In this document: piece after piece, positions 28,467 through 43,400 of the stretch
Numbering within the stretch: position 1 is the stretch's first letter
Layout: the number at the start of each line of letters is the position of its first letter
Source: Gammaproteobacteria bacterium
Lineage (GTDB): Bacteria > Pseudomonadota > Gammaproteobacteria > SZUA-229
Length of the DNA stretch: 64,000 nucleotides
NCBI GenBank assembly: GCA_015488885.1
Contig: WFMW01000057.1
Coordinates: forward strand, 93,170 to 157,169
Direction of reading: 5' to 3'
Notes under the pieces: generated by a model
Told to the model about the DNA's origin: nothing
The model's database searches: none
The model's input: the letters and a program-made list of their open reading frames with translations, nothing else
Program-made: the position numbers and the translations under genes

Positions 28467-31400
28467 CTAAAATGGAAGACTAAGTCTCAACTCAGTAGAA
28501 TAAATAGAAATATGATTATCAATCATTCTATTATGCTCGAGACTGATTGACAGGTTTTTTCTTGTAATAAGATCCACACCAAAATTCACATTAAACAGGT
28601 TCTGCCCAATATCAACCGGCACCTGCATATAATCAGCCATTGAAGGTGCTGCCTGAAAGCCAGCTAAAACAGTGGTATTAGAAGCTGAGAGCTTATGCTG
28701 TAGAGAGAAATTCATAAAAAAGCGTAACTTCGTATTATCGCTCAACATGCCTTCCATCCCCGTTTCAACACCTGGGCGTAAAAAACGATGTGTTTCATTA
28801 TTTGCTGGCAAGATAAGGTTTAATGCACCTGCACCTGTTTCCGTTGCCCTTTTTGCCTTGATCTGCGTTACCCCAAAATCAACATAGGAAAATAAATACC
28901 CTGTATTATTTTCAATATCATGAGATAAACGCAATAAACCACCAACAGTATTCAATCGACGATTTATATGGGTTGAAAAAGCATTTACCAGATTACCCTG
29001 ACGTAAAGTATTCGTATCACTTTGACCAATCGATACTACTGCAGCAAGTTTAGTACCCTTTGCACGATATTTTAGAGCCAGAGCAAACTGATTCGTATCC
29101 CCTTTTGAATGCCAGCGATCACTATAACCCTGACCATTGCTATGTGCCTGTGATATGGCGATACCAGTTGACCAGCCTGTACTAAATGTTTTTTGTAGTC
29201 CTATAGAAAAAGCATCAGTTGTAAAGCGTGAACCTTTGTAGTCATCATAGGCATCGTGCGATATATTTTCAGCCTGGTATGATGACCAAAAACAACTGCC
29301 TTCGCGGGTAAATCGATATTTTCCATTAGCTTCATGACAACTCAGTAATGATTGTAAAAATTTATCACTATCATTTATCAATTTTAATTGTTGTTCACCA
29401 TAAAAATCTGGGCTTAGTTGTGATAATGCATTGCGATAGCTTTTATCATCAGGAATATATAACAAATGTTTCACCACATCAGCCAATACTGGCGAACTGC
29501 CTGCATTTTGAACTCTGTTGAAATAATCACCAACCCGAAGCAAATTTAAGCCCATACCAGCAGGTGAAAAATCAACGTTATAATTTAATGTTGCCTGGTT
29601 AGCATCTGGATACTGTAGCTCAGTTGTAAATACTCTGGATTTAAACGTTGATAACGCTATACCATTATCTATTACGCCCTGCTTACCGGAAAACACGACT
29701 TTAGAAAAATTGCCTGCCAGAACATTTTGAGGATTGAGCAAAGATAATGTAAGTTTTCCTGCCAGAGAAACAGTGCCTGTCGCGGCAATGTTATCAACTT
29801 TATCAGTACCAAAATCCAGCTCAATAAGATCCTTAGCATTTATGGATTGTGTGAAACTCCCCGACAGTTCTGTATCTTGAGCGAGATCTGTATCCCCAGT
29901 TGCCATTGTTCCATTATTCACTAACATATTTCCAGCAGCTCCCAGATAAACGACCCGTCCGGGAACAAAAACTGCCTGCTCATGGTTAACAAAAGAATTA
30001 TTACCCTCACCCAGATAAACCTGGCCATCGAGTATCTTATAATTATCAACCTGATCATTTCCGCTGGTGGCATAAATTGCCATTCCACTAACCATATCTT
30101 TAGTCATAACGCTACCATGACTAATAAATTTATTATCCACACCACCTGACATAACCAGTGCTGCACCACCGGTGCCTCCGACCATTTGCTTACCCTGCGG
30201 CAGATTGATTATAATATTGCCTTCACCATCAGCAGCAACAGATTGCGCAAAAACAGCAATACCGTTTGCCCCGCTGGAAACCATATTACCGTTGACATTA
30301 AGATGAATATCAGCTGACGTGCCATGACCCCCAGCACTATTAATAAATAAACGATCAAGCGCACCGCCACCACCACCTAAACTTTGTGCAAGCAGAGCAA
30401 TGGAATTATCACCGGTTGCAGTAATATTACCTGTCTGATCAAAAGTAATATTTCCACCATTACCAGAATTATCTGCATGAGTGGCAATACCAATATTCTG
30501 CGCTGATAAATCAGTAAAAACAGTACCACCACCGCCACCAATACTTTGTAAAACAATTCCGTGTGATAAAGCACCTGTGGTAAGAATATCACCGTTATTG
30601 CTAATATTAATATTGCCACCATCACCCGTAGCTCCATTGGCACCACCAAAATTAACACTAAGGGTACCGACGCCACTGATACGCGTATCACCACCACCGC
30701 CACCAATACTCTGAATAAGCATACCCAGGGAACGATCACCGGTTGTTTGTGTGTTGCCACGATAAGTATTGTTAATACTGCCAGCAGAATTATTCAAACC
30801 ACCATTCGCCCCCATAGCAAGCACAGTAGACGCATTACTGTCATCAATAGTCTGAGATCCTGGTAATGCCAGGCCATACAGTGAATTGTAATCGCTTACC
30901 GTCAGCTTCGAATGCACGAATCGCGATGTTCTAACAGGGGATACTATAGACAATGCTGTTACTGCCCCGCCTGTCGCAGTCGAACCTGCACCTGTCGAAT
31001 CGGGGACTCTTTTCACCGCTACCGTTAATTCACCGCCGCCGCCACCAATAGATTGAACAGACGTTCCTTTTGATGTATCACCCGACGTTGATACATTGCC
31101 CGTACGATCAGAATTAATATTGCCGCCATTGCCATCATTCGTCCCTTCACTACCAAGCAATAAATCAAGCTTGATTTGTGCATCCTTATTAATAACAACA
31201 TTCTCATTCGCATTGCCACCGCCGCCACCAACGGATTGCGTACTTGATGCAGAAGAATTTTCACCTAGTGCTATTAAATCACCCAGATGTTTTGTCACAA
31301 AGTCACCTGCTGCCCCAATACCGGCTTTTATCGCCCCCAGTTTCAGTGTATTTGAAACAAAGGCTAATTCCTTGGCTCCACCACCTTGCGGGCTACCATT

Positions 31401-34400
31401 AGTAACAGGATTAATCACACTGCCCGTGCCTTTTTTCTGTGCAGTCTTACTTACATCCAGAAACATATCGACATTGCCACCACCACCATTAACGGATTGG
31501 GCCAGATAGGCATGGCTGTTGTTACCGAGCACCTGAATAGTACCCTTAGTATTCACTGTCACATTACCGGCAGTACCACTTGTACCATCGCGGCTACCAA
31601 GAACTACAGGGACAAGCATATTCGTTGCCATCCAGACCGGGCTGGAAATCGAAAAACCAACTGCCCCACCACCACCGCCAACGGATTGGGCAAAAATACC
31701 ATAAGTATTATCACCATGGGTAATGATTGAGCCATTGTTATTAACCACAACATTGGCACTATTAGCACCGGCACCGCCGGCACCACCAAGAGCAAAATTT
31801 GTCAGTAACGGCAGGGGATTTTTCCTTGGATTTGTCAGCAAATTACTAGACAATGCCATGGCAAAGGCACCATTACCACCGCCACCACCAATAGACTGGG
31901 CAAAAACACCGTCTGAGCCTTTGCCAAATACTTCAATATTGCCATTATTTATCACGCTAACATCGCCGGAAGCATTGCCATTGCCCCCTTTACCCCCAAT
32001 GGCAACAGCAATAGAATGGCTTGCCGTATCACCGTTACCCAAAACCATATTTCCGGAAAGACTTACACCCCCATTACCTCCACCACCACCAATAGACTGA
32101 GCAATAATACCGTGAGATTCTGTGCCATAAGTAGTAACCCCAATATTATTAGTCACCGTGACTTTGCCGCCCTTGCCCCCTGTACCTCCAGCGCCACCAA
32201 GACTAAAAGCAAGCGAATTAGCCGGGTTTTCTTCACCCACCTTTGTTGAAGCATTTGCCGTAACTACTGTACTACCTGTACCACCACCGCCGCCAACACT
32301 CATGGCAAAAATTCCGTGAGAGTTAGTCTGTGCAGTAATAATTTCACCTGCTGTACCATCAATATTCCTTAAATTTTTGACATCAACATTACCGCCCTGA
32401 CCACCTGTGCCACCCTGACCACCGATACCGAGACTTATTTTGTTACCCGCTCCTTTACTGGAAAGCGATGCCGTGACCACCTGCTTAGCATTACCACCAC
32501 CCCCACCAATGGACTGTGCAAACACCCCGATAGCACCACGACCACTGGTGCCAATGCTACCGCGATTCGTAACCTGAACATTGCCACCAGTGGCACCATC
32601 ACCACCATTGCCACCAATAGCAACCGCTAATTGAGTTCCTTTATCGGTTGATTTATTTCTCAGTGTATTAATCGTCATGCCGCCATTACCGCCACCGCCG
32701 CCAAGACTTTGCCCCAGAATGCCATAAGCGTCATCTCCCGCAGTGACAATGATGCCTTTATTTTCTATTGTAACTTTGCCTGCAACAGATCCAGTTCCTC
32801 CGCGACCACCCATAGACAAAACTGCACCAGTTCCTGCACCACTAAGCAAAATATCACGAGCCATACCACCCGTGCCACCGCCACCACCGACACTCTGACC
32901 AAATATACCAATTGAATTCCTGCCTTTCGTATGTACCTGTGCAAAGCTGGTAATATCAATAGTACCGCCACTTCCACCCAGTCCACCACTACCCCCCATA
33001 ACCAGATTTGCAGACTCCGAAGAAATACCAAAACCCGTTGCACTACCGCCATTACCACCACCGCCACCTACCGATTGCGCAAATATTGCAGCCGCATTAT
33101 CACCATCTGTACTGAGTCGATCTTTTGCAGCAAGTATTACGTTACCTGCACTACCCCCCTGGCCGCCCTTAATCCCAATGGATACGGTAGCCGACCGCGC
33201 TGGGCTAGTATCGTCTGGTGATGCTTTCTCTATTGAAATAGAACGGGAAGAACTGTTACCACCCCCGTTGCCAATGGACTGTGCCAGCAGTGCATAAGCC
33301 CCATCACCATGCGTTTTAACACCACCCTCAGCATTAAGTGTCACCGTATCGCCAAAACCGCCAGAACCGCCCTGACGACCCAATGAGATACCAATTTTAC
33401 CCCCCGATGCCTTTGTATAAATAAAATCCAGCCCGGCATTACCACCTCCGCCACCAACGGATTGAGCCAGGATACCGTATGAATCTCTGCCAAAAGTTTC
33501 AATGCTCCCTTTCTGGTCTACATTAACTTTTGCACCATTACCACCATTTCCAGTTGCACCACCAAGTGCCAGATTAAAGCCTTTATTTCGCTTACCTTTA
33601 TCTATATAAGTCCCGGCAATATTGATATAAGCATTACCGCCACCGCCACCAATAGACTGTGCCAACAGACCATAACTTTGCGCTGCCCTGGTGACAACAT
33701 CACCGATATTGTCAACAGTTACTAAATTACCGTTTCCAGCACCACCACCGGCTCCACCAATAGCAATCTGTACAGCAAAAGCCGATTTTCCAGTATCCCC
33801 CGCGCTAGCAGAATCTGGTTGGTTCCGTCCTTTTAACTCAGCCAGAACCTGGTCATAATTTGTAAATACACTGGGGTCAATACCCGTATGTTGAGGATGC
33901 TTAGGCGGTGAGGACGAACTACCACTACCGGAACTTGTGTCTTTCCCCGCCAGGCTAAAACCAATCACCATGTTCATGCCAGCATCACCGCCGCCACCAC
34001 CAATGCTACTCGCTTCAATACCATGAGCATGTAATCCAGTAGTGATAATAGTGCCAGTAGGCATAGTAACCGAGCCACGATCAACCGTCACTTTACCTGC
34101 ATTTCCGCCACCCGAACCAAAGCCACCAACGCCTGCGGTAATTAATGAGCTATTTTGTGCAAAGTTACCAGAAAAATTAAACCCACCATTACCCCCGCCA
34201 CCACCTACAGACTGAGCAAATATTCCCCGTGCAAAATCACCTTTAGTTGTTATCGTTCCCAATGATTTGACATCTACATTACCTGCATCAGCACCCGTAC
34301 CACCGTGTCCACCGATACCGGTAACAAAGGAAACATCTTTGTTACCGCCCGAATTTTTCGAATCTGCCAGTGCCAGCCCAAGTGAAAAATTATAACCACC

Positions 34401-37400
34401 ATCACCACCACCACCGGCAACAGACTGGGCATAAATACCATGCGCCGATTTACCTTCAGTTGTAATCGTGCCATTATGTGTTACAGAAACATCATTACTA
34501 ATATTACCCGCACCGCCGAAACCACCTATGCCAATAGTCACTGCAGGAATGTTTGCCTCTTTATTGTAAGTGAGACTACCACTAACATTCAGCCCGCCAT
34601 TACCACCACCGCCACCAACCGACTGAGCTAAAATACCGTATGATCTTTCACCCTTAGTGATAATATTTGTTGTATCAACAACAGTGACTTTATCTGCTGT
34701 ACCACCATCGCCACCTAAGCCCCCGGTTCCTAGAATAATTGGTGCATCGGTGACAATACCGCCACTAATATTCGTCGCACCATTACCACCACCACCACCG
34801 ACAGACTGAGCAATAATTGCCGAACGCGCATTGCCAGAAGCAGTAATGGTATTACCACCGGACACAGTAACATTAACGGCACCAGCAGTACCGCCGCTAC
34901 CACCAAAACCACCCACACCTATCACGAGAGCATGCCCATTACCCCCATTTTTAGATGAGGCAAACGAAAGTGCACCACTTACATTGGTGCCACCATTACC
35001 GCCACCGCCACCGATTGACTGAGCCAGGATGCCATCAGAACCATCCCCTGATTTAGTTTCATAATGTGCAGGGATTACTGCACCTGTCGAATCAGTAGTT
35101 TGTGGAACGAACGTTCGTGGTTGAGCAGAAATCGTTCCCTTATAGTTCACCGCAACATTACCGGCATTACCACCCAGCCCGCCGAAACCACCCACACCAA
35201 TAGCGACAGAACCACCCGTTCCGGTTTTGCTAACATTCAGTGTGCCTGATACGTTCGTCCCGCCATTGCCACCACCACCACCGATAGATTGTGCGACTAA
35301 ACCATGTGAATTATTACCTTCTGTCACCACATTTCCTGTCACTGCCAGGTTAACATTGCCAGCATTACCACCACCACCGCCAAAGCCACCGACACCAACA
35401 CCAATTGCCGCACCATTTTTACTTGCCAGGTTGATACTGTCAGACACATTGATACCACCGTTACCACCACCGCCACCAACCGACTGGGCAATAATTGCAG
35501 TTGAGTCCTGACCTTTTGTTCCAATCTGGTTATTTGCAACTGTTGTATTAACAGTACTGGACACTGAACCAGCATCACCACCGTCGCCGCCAAAGCCACC
35601 GACACCTACAGCCAGCGAACCGCCATTTTCCTTACTCATATTGAGTGAACTGGCAGTCGATATACCACCGTTGCCACCGCTACCACCAATAGACTGTGTA
35701 AGAATAGCAATAGAATTATTTTCAGTTGTTACCACACCACCCGTTACCTTACTAATGGCATTACCTGCATTACCACCACCACCGCCAATACCGCCAACAG
35801 CAACTGCCAGTGCGCCACTACCAGCCTTCGACCCACTGATGGAATGATTGACAGAAATACCCCCGTTGCCGCCACCACCACCAATACTTTGCGTTAATAT
35901 TCCAGTTGAATTTTTACCCTGCGTTTGCACAAATCCATTCATTACTGTATTAACGACATCTGCCGAGAACCCACCATCACCCCCTGTTCCACCTACACCA
36001 ACAGAAACCGCACCACTACCTGATTTAGCTACAGAAACTGCACCAGACACAGTGAGACCACCATTACCACCGCCGCCACCAATAGATTGAGCAACAATAC
36101 CAGAAGCATTTTTACCCTTGGTGAAAACATGACCATCGACAGTATTTATTACCTTCGCACTATTACCACCCAGACCGCCAGAACCACCAACGCCAACAGC
36201 GACAGCACCACCGTTTGAACCAGAACCTGAAATAGCCCCTGAAATGCCTATACCACCATTACCACCACCCCCACCGATGGATTGAGCAATAATACCGATA
36301 GCACCATTACCACCCGTTTTCACAGAACCTTTAACTGCATTTGTCACTGTCGCAGCGTTACCACCATCACCGCCAGAACCACCAACACCAACACTGGCGC
36401 TACCACTGCCAGTGCCTGCAGCAGTAACAGTACCCGCAATTGACATACCACCATTACCGCCACCACCGCCAACCGACTGAGCCAGCACACCATTGGCGTT
36501 ATCACCAAGTGTCACAATCGTTGCATTCACATTATTATCGACAGTATCAGCATCACCTCCACCTCCACCAACACCGCCAATAGCAACAGATGCGCCAGCT
36601 GCCCCCTTTCCAGAAGCTGCCACCGTATTGGCTGTTGATAAACCTCCATTACCGCCGCCGCCGCCAACGGATTGGGCAACAACAGCAGTAGCATTATTGC
36701 CTTTGGTTGAAATAGAACCTTCAACCTTATTCGTTACTGCCGCAGCATTACCACCAGCACCACCAGACCCGCCGACACCGACACTGGCAGCACCTGTGCC
36801 AGTGCCTGCAGCAGTAATAGTGCCCGCAATAGTCATACCACCATTACCGCCGCCGCCACCTACCGATTGTGCCAGCACAGCTATCGACCTGTCACCATCA
36901 GTTTTTACTGTGGCTTTAACGACAGTATTATTAACCGCTGCGGAATCACCACCACCACCGCCTGTACCACCGACAGAAACAGAGGTAGCACCACTTCCTG
37001 TCCCGCCGCCGGTAAATGTCCCGGCAATAGTCATTGCTCCGGTACCACCGCCACCACCAATGGACTGGGCTATAATGCCAGCAGAATCACTACCTGTTGT
37101 CGTCACCGAACCTTCAACATGGTTAGTCACAGCTGCAGAGAGACCACCATCACCACCGGTGCCACCAACACCAGCACTGGCACCGCCACTGCCCGTTCCT
37201 GCCATTGTAATAGTACCTGAGGTTGCAATCGCACCGTTGCCACCTCCACCACCGACTGATTGCGCCAACACACCTGTCGATGCATGTCCACTGGTCTTGA
37301 CCGTGGCAGTTACTGTATTACTTACTGCCGAGGAATTGCCACCCCTGCCGCCAGATCCACCCGTGCCAATACTGGCTGCTCCGCTACCAGTGCCACCCCC

Positions 37401-40400
37401 AGCAATAGTACCTGCAATCGCCATACTGCCATTACCACCGCCACCGCCGATAGATTGAGCAACAATTGCCGAAGAATTATCTGCGCCTGTAGTAACAAAA
37501 CCATTGAGGACAGAGGTGATAATCCCACCAATACCACCATTGCCACCCGCACCGCCAAAGCCTTCACTTGTTGAGCCACTTCCCGTACCCGCACCCGTTG
37601 GTGAACCGCTTATTTTGAATCCGCCATTACCGCCACCGCCACCAATACTCTGTATAAGTACACCAGTAGAATTTAAACCTGATGTTTTGAAATGACCGTC
37701 GAGATCTGACAATACCTGTCCACCGTCACCCCCACCACCACCGGTGCCACCAAGGCCCACAGAAGCCGCGCCACTTCCTGCACCTGAACCTGATATTGCA
37801 CCAGAAATATTGAAAGTACCGGTACCACCACCGCCACCAATGCTCTGTGCAATAACAGCCGATGAATTTTGTTTACTCGTGGTAACATTATTTTTTACCG
37901 TCAGGTTAACAGCACCACCCATACCACCAGAACCCGCACTGCCTCCAAGACCAGCACTAATTCCACCACTACCTGTAGCAGCACCAGAGATTGCCCCGGA
38001 AACATTAAAGTCGCCGTTGCCACCGCCGCCGCCAATAGACTGAGCCAGAATCCCGGTAGAATTTTTTCCTGTGGTACTTACATCACCGCTTGAGAAAACA
38101 GTCACTGCTCCGCCAGTTGCCCCACCGCCGCCAGAACCACCAAGACCAACGTTAATCGTACCACTGCCAACACCCGCACCAGAGGCCGAACCAGAGACAT
38201 CAAATGCCCCGTTACCACCACCACCGCCAATGGACTGTATAACCAATCCTGACGAATTTTTACCAGTAGTTGTAATACTTCCTTTTGACGTGGCTATCAC
38301 ATTACCGGCATTAGCACCCCCTGCGCCAGAACCACCTAAACCAAGTGAAACACTACCACTACCAGTGCCAGAAGCAGATAAAGAGCCAGAGACATTAAAG
38401 CCACCGTTACCACCACCGCCACCAATAGACTGGACAAGAAAACCCGTTGAGTTACTACCAGATGTCTGGATAATAGAAGTTACTATTGCGCTGATTTCTT
38501 TACCTGCACCACCACCAGCACCCTGACCACCAAGCCCTACTGCAACAGCACCACTGCCAACACCGGAGACAGAGCCATCAGCAGAAATATTATAACCACC
38601 GTTACCGCCACCACCACCAATGCTCTGTGCAACAATACCCGCCGAACTGTCACCATGCGTAGTGACATGACCACCCGCTGTCAACGTAACGGCTCGATCA
38701 ACACCTGTCTTACCACCATTACCCGCTACACCACCCTTACCGCCAAGACCAACACTGATCGCGCCACTGCCTGTTGATGACCCCGACAGAGTTGCCGCTA
38801 TATCGCCGGCACCGTTACCACCGCCACCGCCAATACTTTGCGCCAGCAAGCCAGTTGAATGGTTGCCTTTTGTTATTATGTTGCCAGTATAAGCACTTAT
38901 CACCACATTGCTGTCGCCACCACTACCGCCTGCCCCGCCCAAACCCACCGAGACAGCACCACTGCCAACACCTGCACCCGAAACCGCACCTGCCACATTA
39001 TAGCCACCATTACCGCCGCCACCGCCAATGCTCTGAGCAACGACACCTGATGAATTTCGCCCAGCTGTATTTACATCATTCGTTACTGTTAAACCAACTT
39101 TGCCACCTTTGCCGCCTGTACCGCCCGTACCGCCAAGACCCACTGTCACTGCACCACTACCAACACCTGCACCCGAGGCAGAGGCCGAAACATTATAATT
39201 ACCGTTACCACCACCACCACCTACTGATTGCGCCATAATAGCTGTGGCATCATTGCCGTTGGTGGTCACATTACCACTTGATGTGACATTTACCTCGCCC
39301 CCTGTCCCCGCACCGCCACCAGAACCACCAAGACCAATGCTAACGCCACCACTTCCAATTCCACCACCAGAGGCTGAACCGGAGACATTAAAGCCACCAT
39401 TACCACCCCCACCACCAATTGATTGTGTAAGAAAACCTGCGGCACCTGTGCCCACAGTGGTAATCACCCCTGATGAAGAAGCCGTTACCAGACCACCAGT
39501 ACCGCCAGAATCTCCCTTACCACCCAGACCAATAGCAACAGCACCGGATCCAGCACCCGCACCAGATAAAGAACCCGAGACATTAAAGCCACCGTTACCA
39601 CCCCCACCACCAACTGACTGTGCCAGGAAACCTGTTGAAGAAGTACCTGATGTCAAAATAGTAGACGTAATGATCGCTACAACGTCCTTACCATTACCAC
39701 CGCCAGCACCGCTGCCGCCAAGTCCAACAGTTATGGCTCCACTCCCAGCCCCGGCACCCGAACCATTAGCCGTAATACTATAACCACCGTTGCCGCCACC
39801 ACCACCTATCGACTGAGCAACAATGGCCGCTGAATTATCGCCCTGAGTTGTCGCCGTACCCGTCGTCTTCAGAGTAACAGCCGTATTAACACCTGCTTTA
39901 CCACCATCATTTGCCGAGCCTCCCGCACCACCGAGATTCACGCTCACCGTACCACTGCCACCACCGGCACCAGACAATGATGCGGCTATCGAACCACCCC
40001 CATTGCCACCGCCACCGCCAACCGATTGAGCCAGAAGACCGACAGCGTTATCACCTTTTGTTTCCAGTGACCCATTATAGTCTGTGTTGACGATACCGCC
40101 TTCGCCACCAGTACCACCCGTGCCACCAACACCAATAGAAATTGCACCCCCGCCAATACCTGCACCGGAGGCGGATGCCGATACCGTCAACCCACCGTTG
40201 CCGCCGCCACCGCCAATCGTCTGGGTAACAATGCCACTCGAACCATCACCCGTTGTCGTTACATCAGCTCCAATTGTTGCCTTTGTCTCACCACCAGTAC
40301 CGCCAGTACCACCAGTACCACCAACGCCAACAGAAATAGCACCACTACCAACACCTGCTGCCGAGCCGACAGCGGCAACAGTCATACCGCCATTACCGCC

Positions 40401-43400
40401 ACCGCCACCAATGCTTTGTACGAGTATGGCAGTTGACTGATCGCCACCGGTTTCGATACTACCGTTCAGTGTCGTATCTACCTTGCCACCGCTGCCACCA
40501 TTGCCGCCGCTGCCACCAATGCCGACTCCGATGGCGCCACTACCCGTGGCGCCAATGCTGCCTACAGCCGAGATAGCCGTACCCCCATTGCCGCCGCCAC
40601 CACCAACCGATTGAGCAACCAGACCGCTGGAGAAGGCACCGGATGTCTTGATAGCACCGCTGTAATCCGAACTCACGACACCTCCGGCACCCCCGCTGCC
40701 AGACGACCCACCAAGGGCAACACCAAGCCCTGCACCACCGATTCCTACCTGCAGAGAAGCGGCAACAGACAGCCCCCCATTACCACCACCACCGCCAACA
40801 CTTTGCAGGTTAACACCGGTAGCGTTATTGCCAAAGGTGGTGACGTTACCATTGCCATTCAGATGAACGCTACCGCCTTTACCACCCGAGGAGCCAGCAC
40901 CCCCCAATGCCACTGAAACAGAACCGAAGGTACCTGCCGTTGCCTGAATGGCACTGCCACCATTGCCGCCGCCACCGCCAATTGATTGGGCAAGCACACC
41001 ACTGGAGCGATCACCTTTAGTTAGAATGCTGGAGGCTAACAAATTACCACTCAGATTAAATTTGTCCAGCGCAATGGTTACGTCTGCCCCATTACCACCC
41101 GCGCCTCCAGACCCACCAATAGCAACACCGGCAAATACTGAACCGGAATTTGAACTGCCGCCATTACCCCCACCGCCACCGACGGCCTGAGCAAAAACAC
41201 CGCTGGCATCACTGCCCTGAGTAGTAATGATGCCACCATGATTAACAGAAACGTTTCCGGCATTGCCACCCGAACCGCCCTTACCGCCAATGGTCAGCAA
41301 AACCCCATCACTATTACCGCCCGAACCACCGCCACCACCAATGCTCTGAGCAAACACACCCGTTGCCCAATCCCCTTTGGTATTAATTTTACCGGTATTC
41401 TTAATTGTTACATCACTGGCATTACTACCGCCACCAGCAGAACCACCAATGGAAACTAACCCCCCATTAGTTCCCCCGGAGCCACCGCCGCCGCCAATAC
41501 TCTGGGCAAATATTCCACGTGCCAGACGACCCCCGGTTGATAAAAATCCGCTATTTGTGATTGTCACCCGATTACCATTACCACCACCACTGCCAGAACC
41601 ACCAAGCGCCACCAGACCACCGGAAGAGGCCCCGCTGCCACCACCGCCACCAATACTCTGGGCAAAAATAGCATCCGAACCTGTCAGTGAAGTTGCAATA
41701 TTGCCCTTATTGGTAACGTTGACCTGCCCGCCATTACTGCCCGTGGAACTGCCTCCACCCAAGGCAAACACACCACCCGTACCACCACCAGAGCCGCCTC
41801 CGCCACCGATGCTCTGGGCAAAAATGCCGCGTGCATCTTTACCCTCTGTAATCAGCGCACCATTATTTGTAACCGTGACCGTAGCGCTGCTACCACCACT
41901 GCTGCCTTTTCCACCAAGCGCAACCAGACCACCTGCGGCGGCACCAGAGCCACCACCACCACCAATACTCTGAGCAAAGACAGCATGACCAGACTCTCCT
42001 CTGGTATGAACCACACCAGCCGTCGTATTGGTAAGCGTTACATTACCCGCAGAACCGCCTGCTGAACCACTACCACCCAGAGCAACCAGACCGCCGGTGC
42101 CGACAGCAGAACCGCCACCGCCGCCAATACTCTGTCCGAACAGACCAAAAGAATATTTTCCAGACGTATTAATAACAGCGCCATTGGTGATAGAAACGGT
42201 GGATCCATTACCCCCGGAGCCACCACGTCCCCCCATGCTAACAACACCCCCGGTGGGCGCGGCGCTGCCCCCGCCACCACCGACACTCTGGCCAAAGATA
42301 CCGACAGAATAATCACCGTTAGTGGTAATATGGCTGCCAGCATCGGTGGTAATATTTATCCGGCCTGCGCTATTACCAGACCCTGCTTTGGCGCCAAAGG
42401 ACACGATCCCCCCAGCTGCTCCCCCATCGCCGCCACTACCACCAATACTCTGACCAAAAATGCCTATCGCATAGGTGCCGTCTGTAACAATATTGCCATT
42501 ACTTTGCTGCGTGATAGTGACATTACTAGCCGCTCCACCCGTAGAAGAGCCGCCACCAAAAGCTACGATTCCGCCTGCATCGCCGCCATTACCGCCCGTG
42601 CCCCCGATACTCTGACCTAATATCCCATGAGAACCCCTGCCTTTTGTATGGATCAGAGCGTTGTTGATTATGGAGACTTTTCCGCCACTACCACCAGCGG
42701 CCCCACTGCCTCCTTTCCCGACAATACCCCAGCCTCCACCGCCGCTACCACCGGTGCCGCCGACGCTTAGGCCATAAATGCCATGCGCGTTATTACCACC
42801 CGTTTCGATCGAGTTGTTATTGGTGATAGAGACCTGGCCTCCACTGCGGGCATTTCCACCAGAGCCACTGGCTGCAAACAGGATACCGTCCCCACCGCGT
42901 CCGCCTTTACCACTGCGACTGACCACTTCAATCCCATGAGCCTTACTTCCTGCTGTTTTAACCGTCGTCCCATTAACCAGGGTGATTTTTCCGCCGTTGC
43001 CACCATTACCGCCACGATAAGCAGAAATATTTCCGTATGAATCGCCACCTGTTCCGCCATTACCGCCCGCACTGGTCACCTCGATACCATCCTGAGTCGC
43101 ACTCGTAGTGGTGATGCCACCATGGGTGGTACCGATGGTACGATTTACTGTGGGTCCTGTTCCGCCGTTTTTACCCTTTGAACCTTTCTTGCCGATTGTG
43201 TCACAGCCGCCACCTAACCAATCTGGTAGACATACACTAACGCCATAGGCATCACTGCCACCTCTACCTCTGGAGCCCTTATGATTCTCTTTGATGGGGC
43301 CTGAACCGTTAGGAATCGGATTAAAATCCGTCCCCGGCGGGGCACCGGTAACGCCTGGCGGAATGGTGTTGTATGTTGCACTCTGATCATCAACTGTGCT

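Noticed and set aside
36493..37458. Long plus-strand proline-rich open frame (about 321 codons) inside the autotransporter gene
   Set aside because: It is the antisense of glycine-rich repeats: GGN codons read as proline-rich in the opposite strand. No ribosome binding site, and similar frames repeat through the array.
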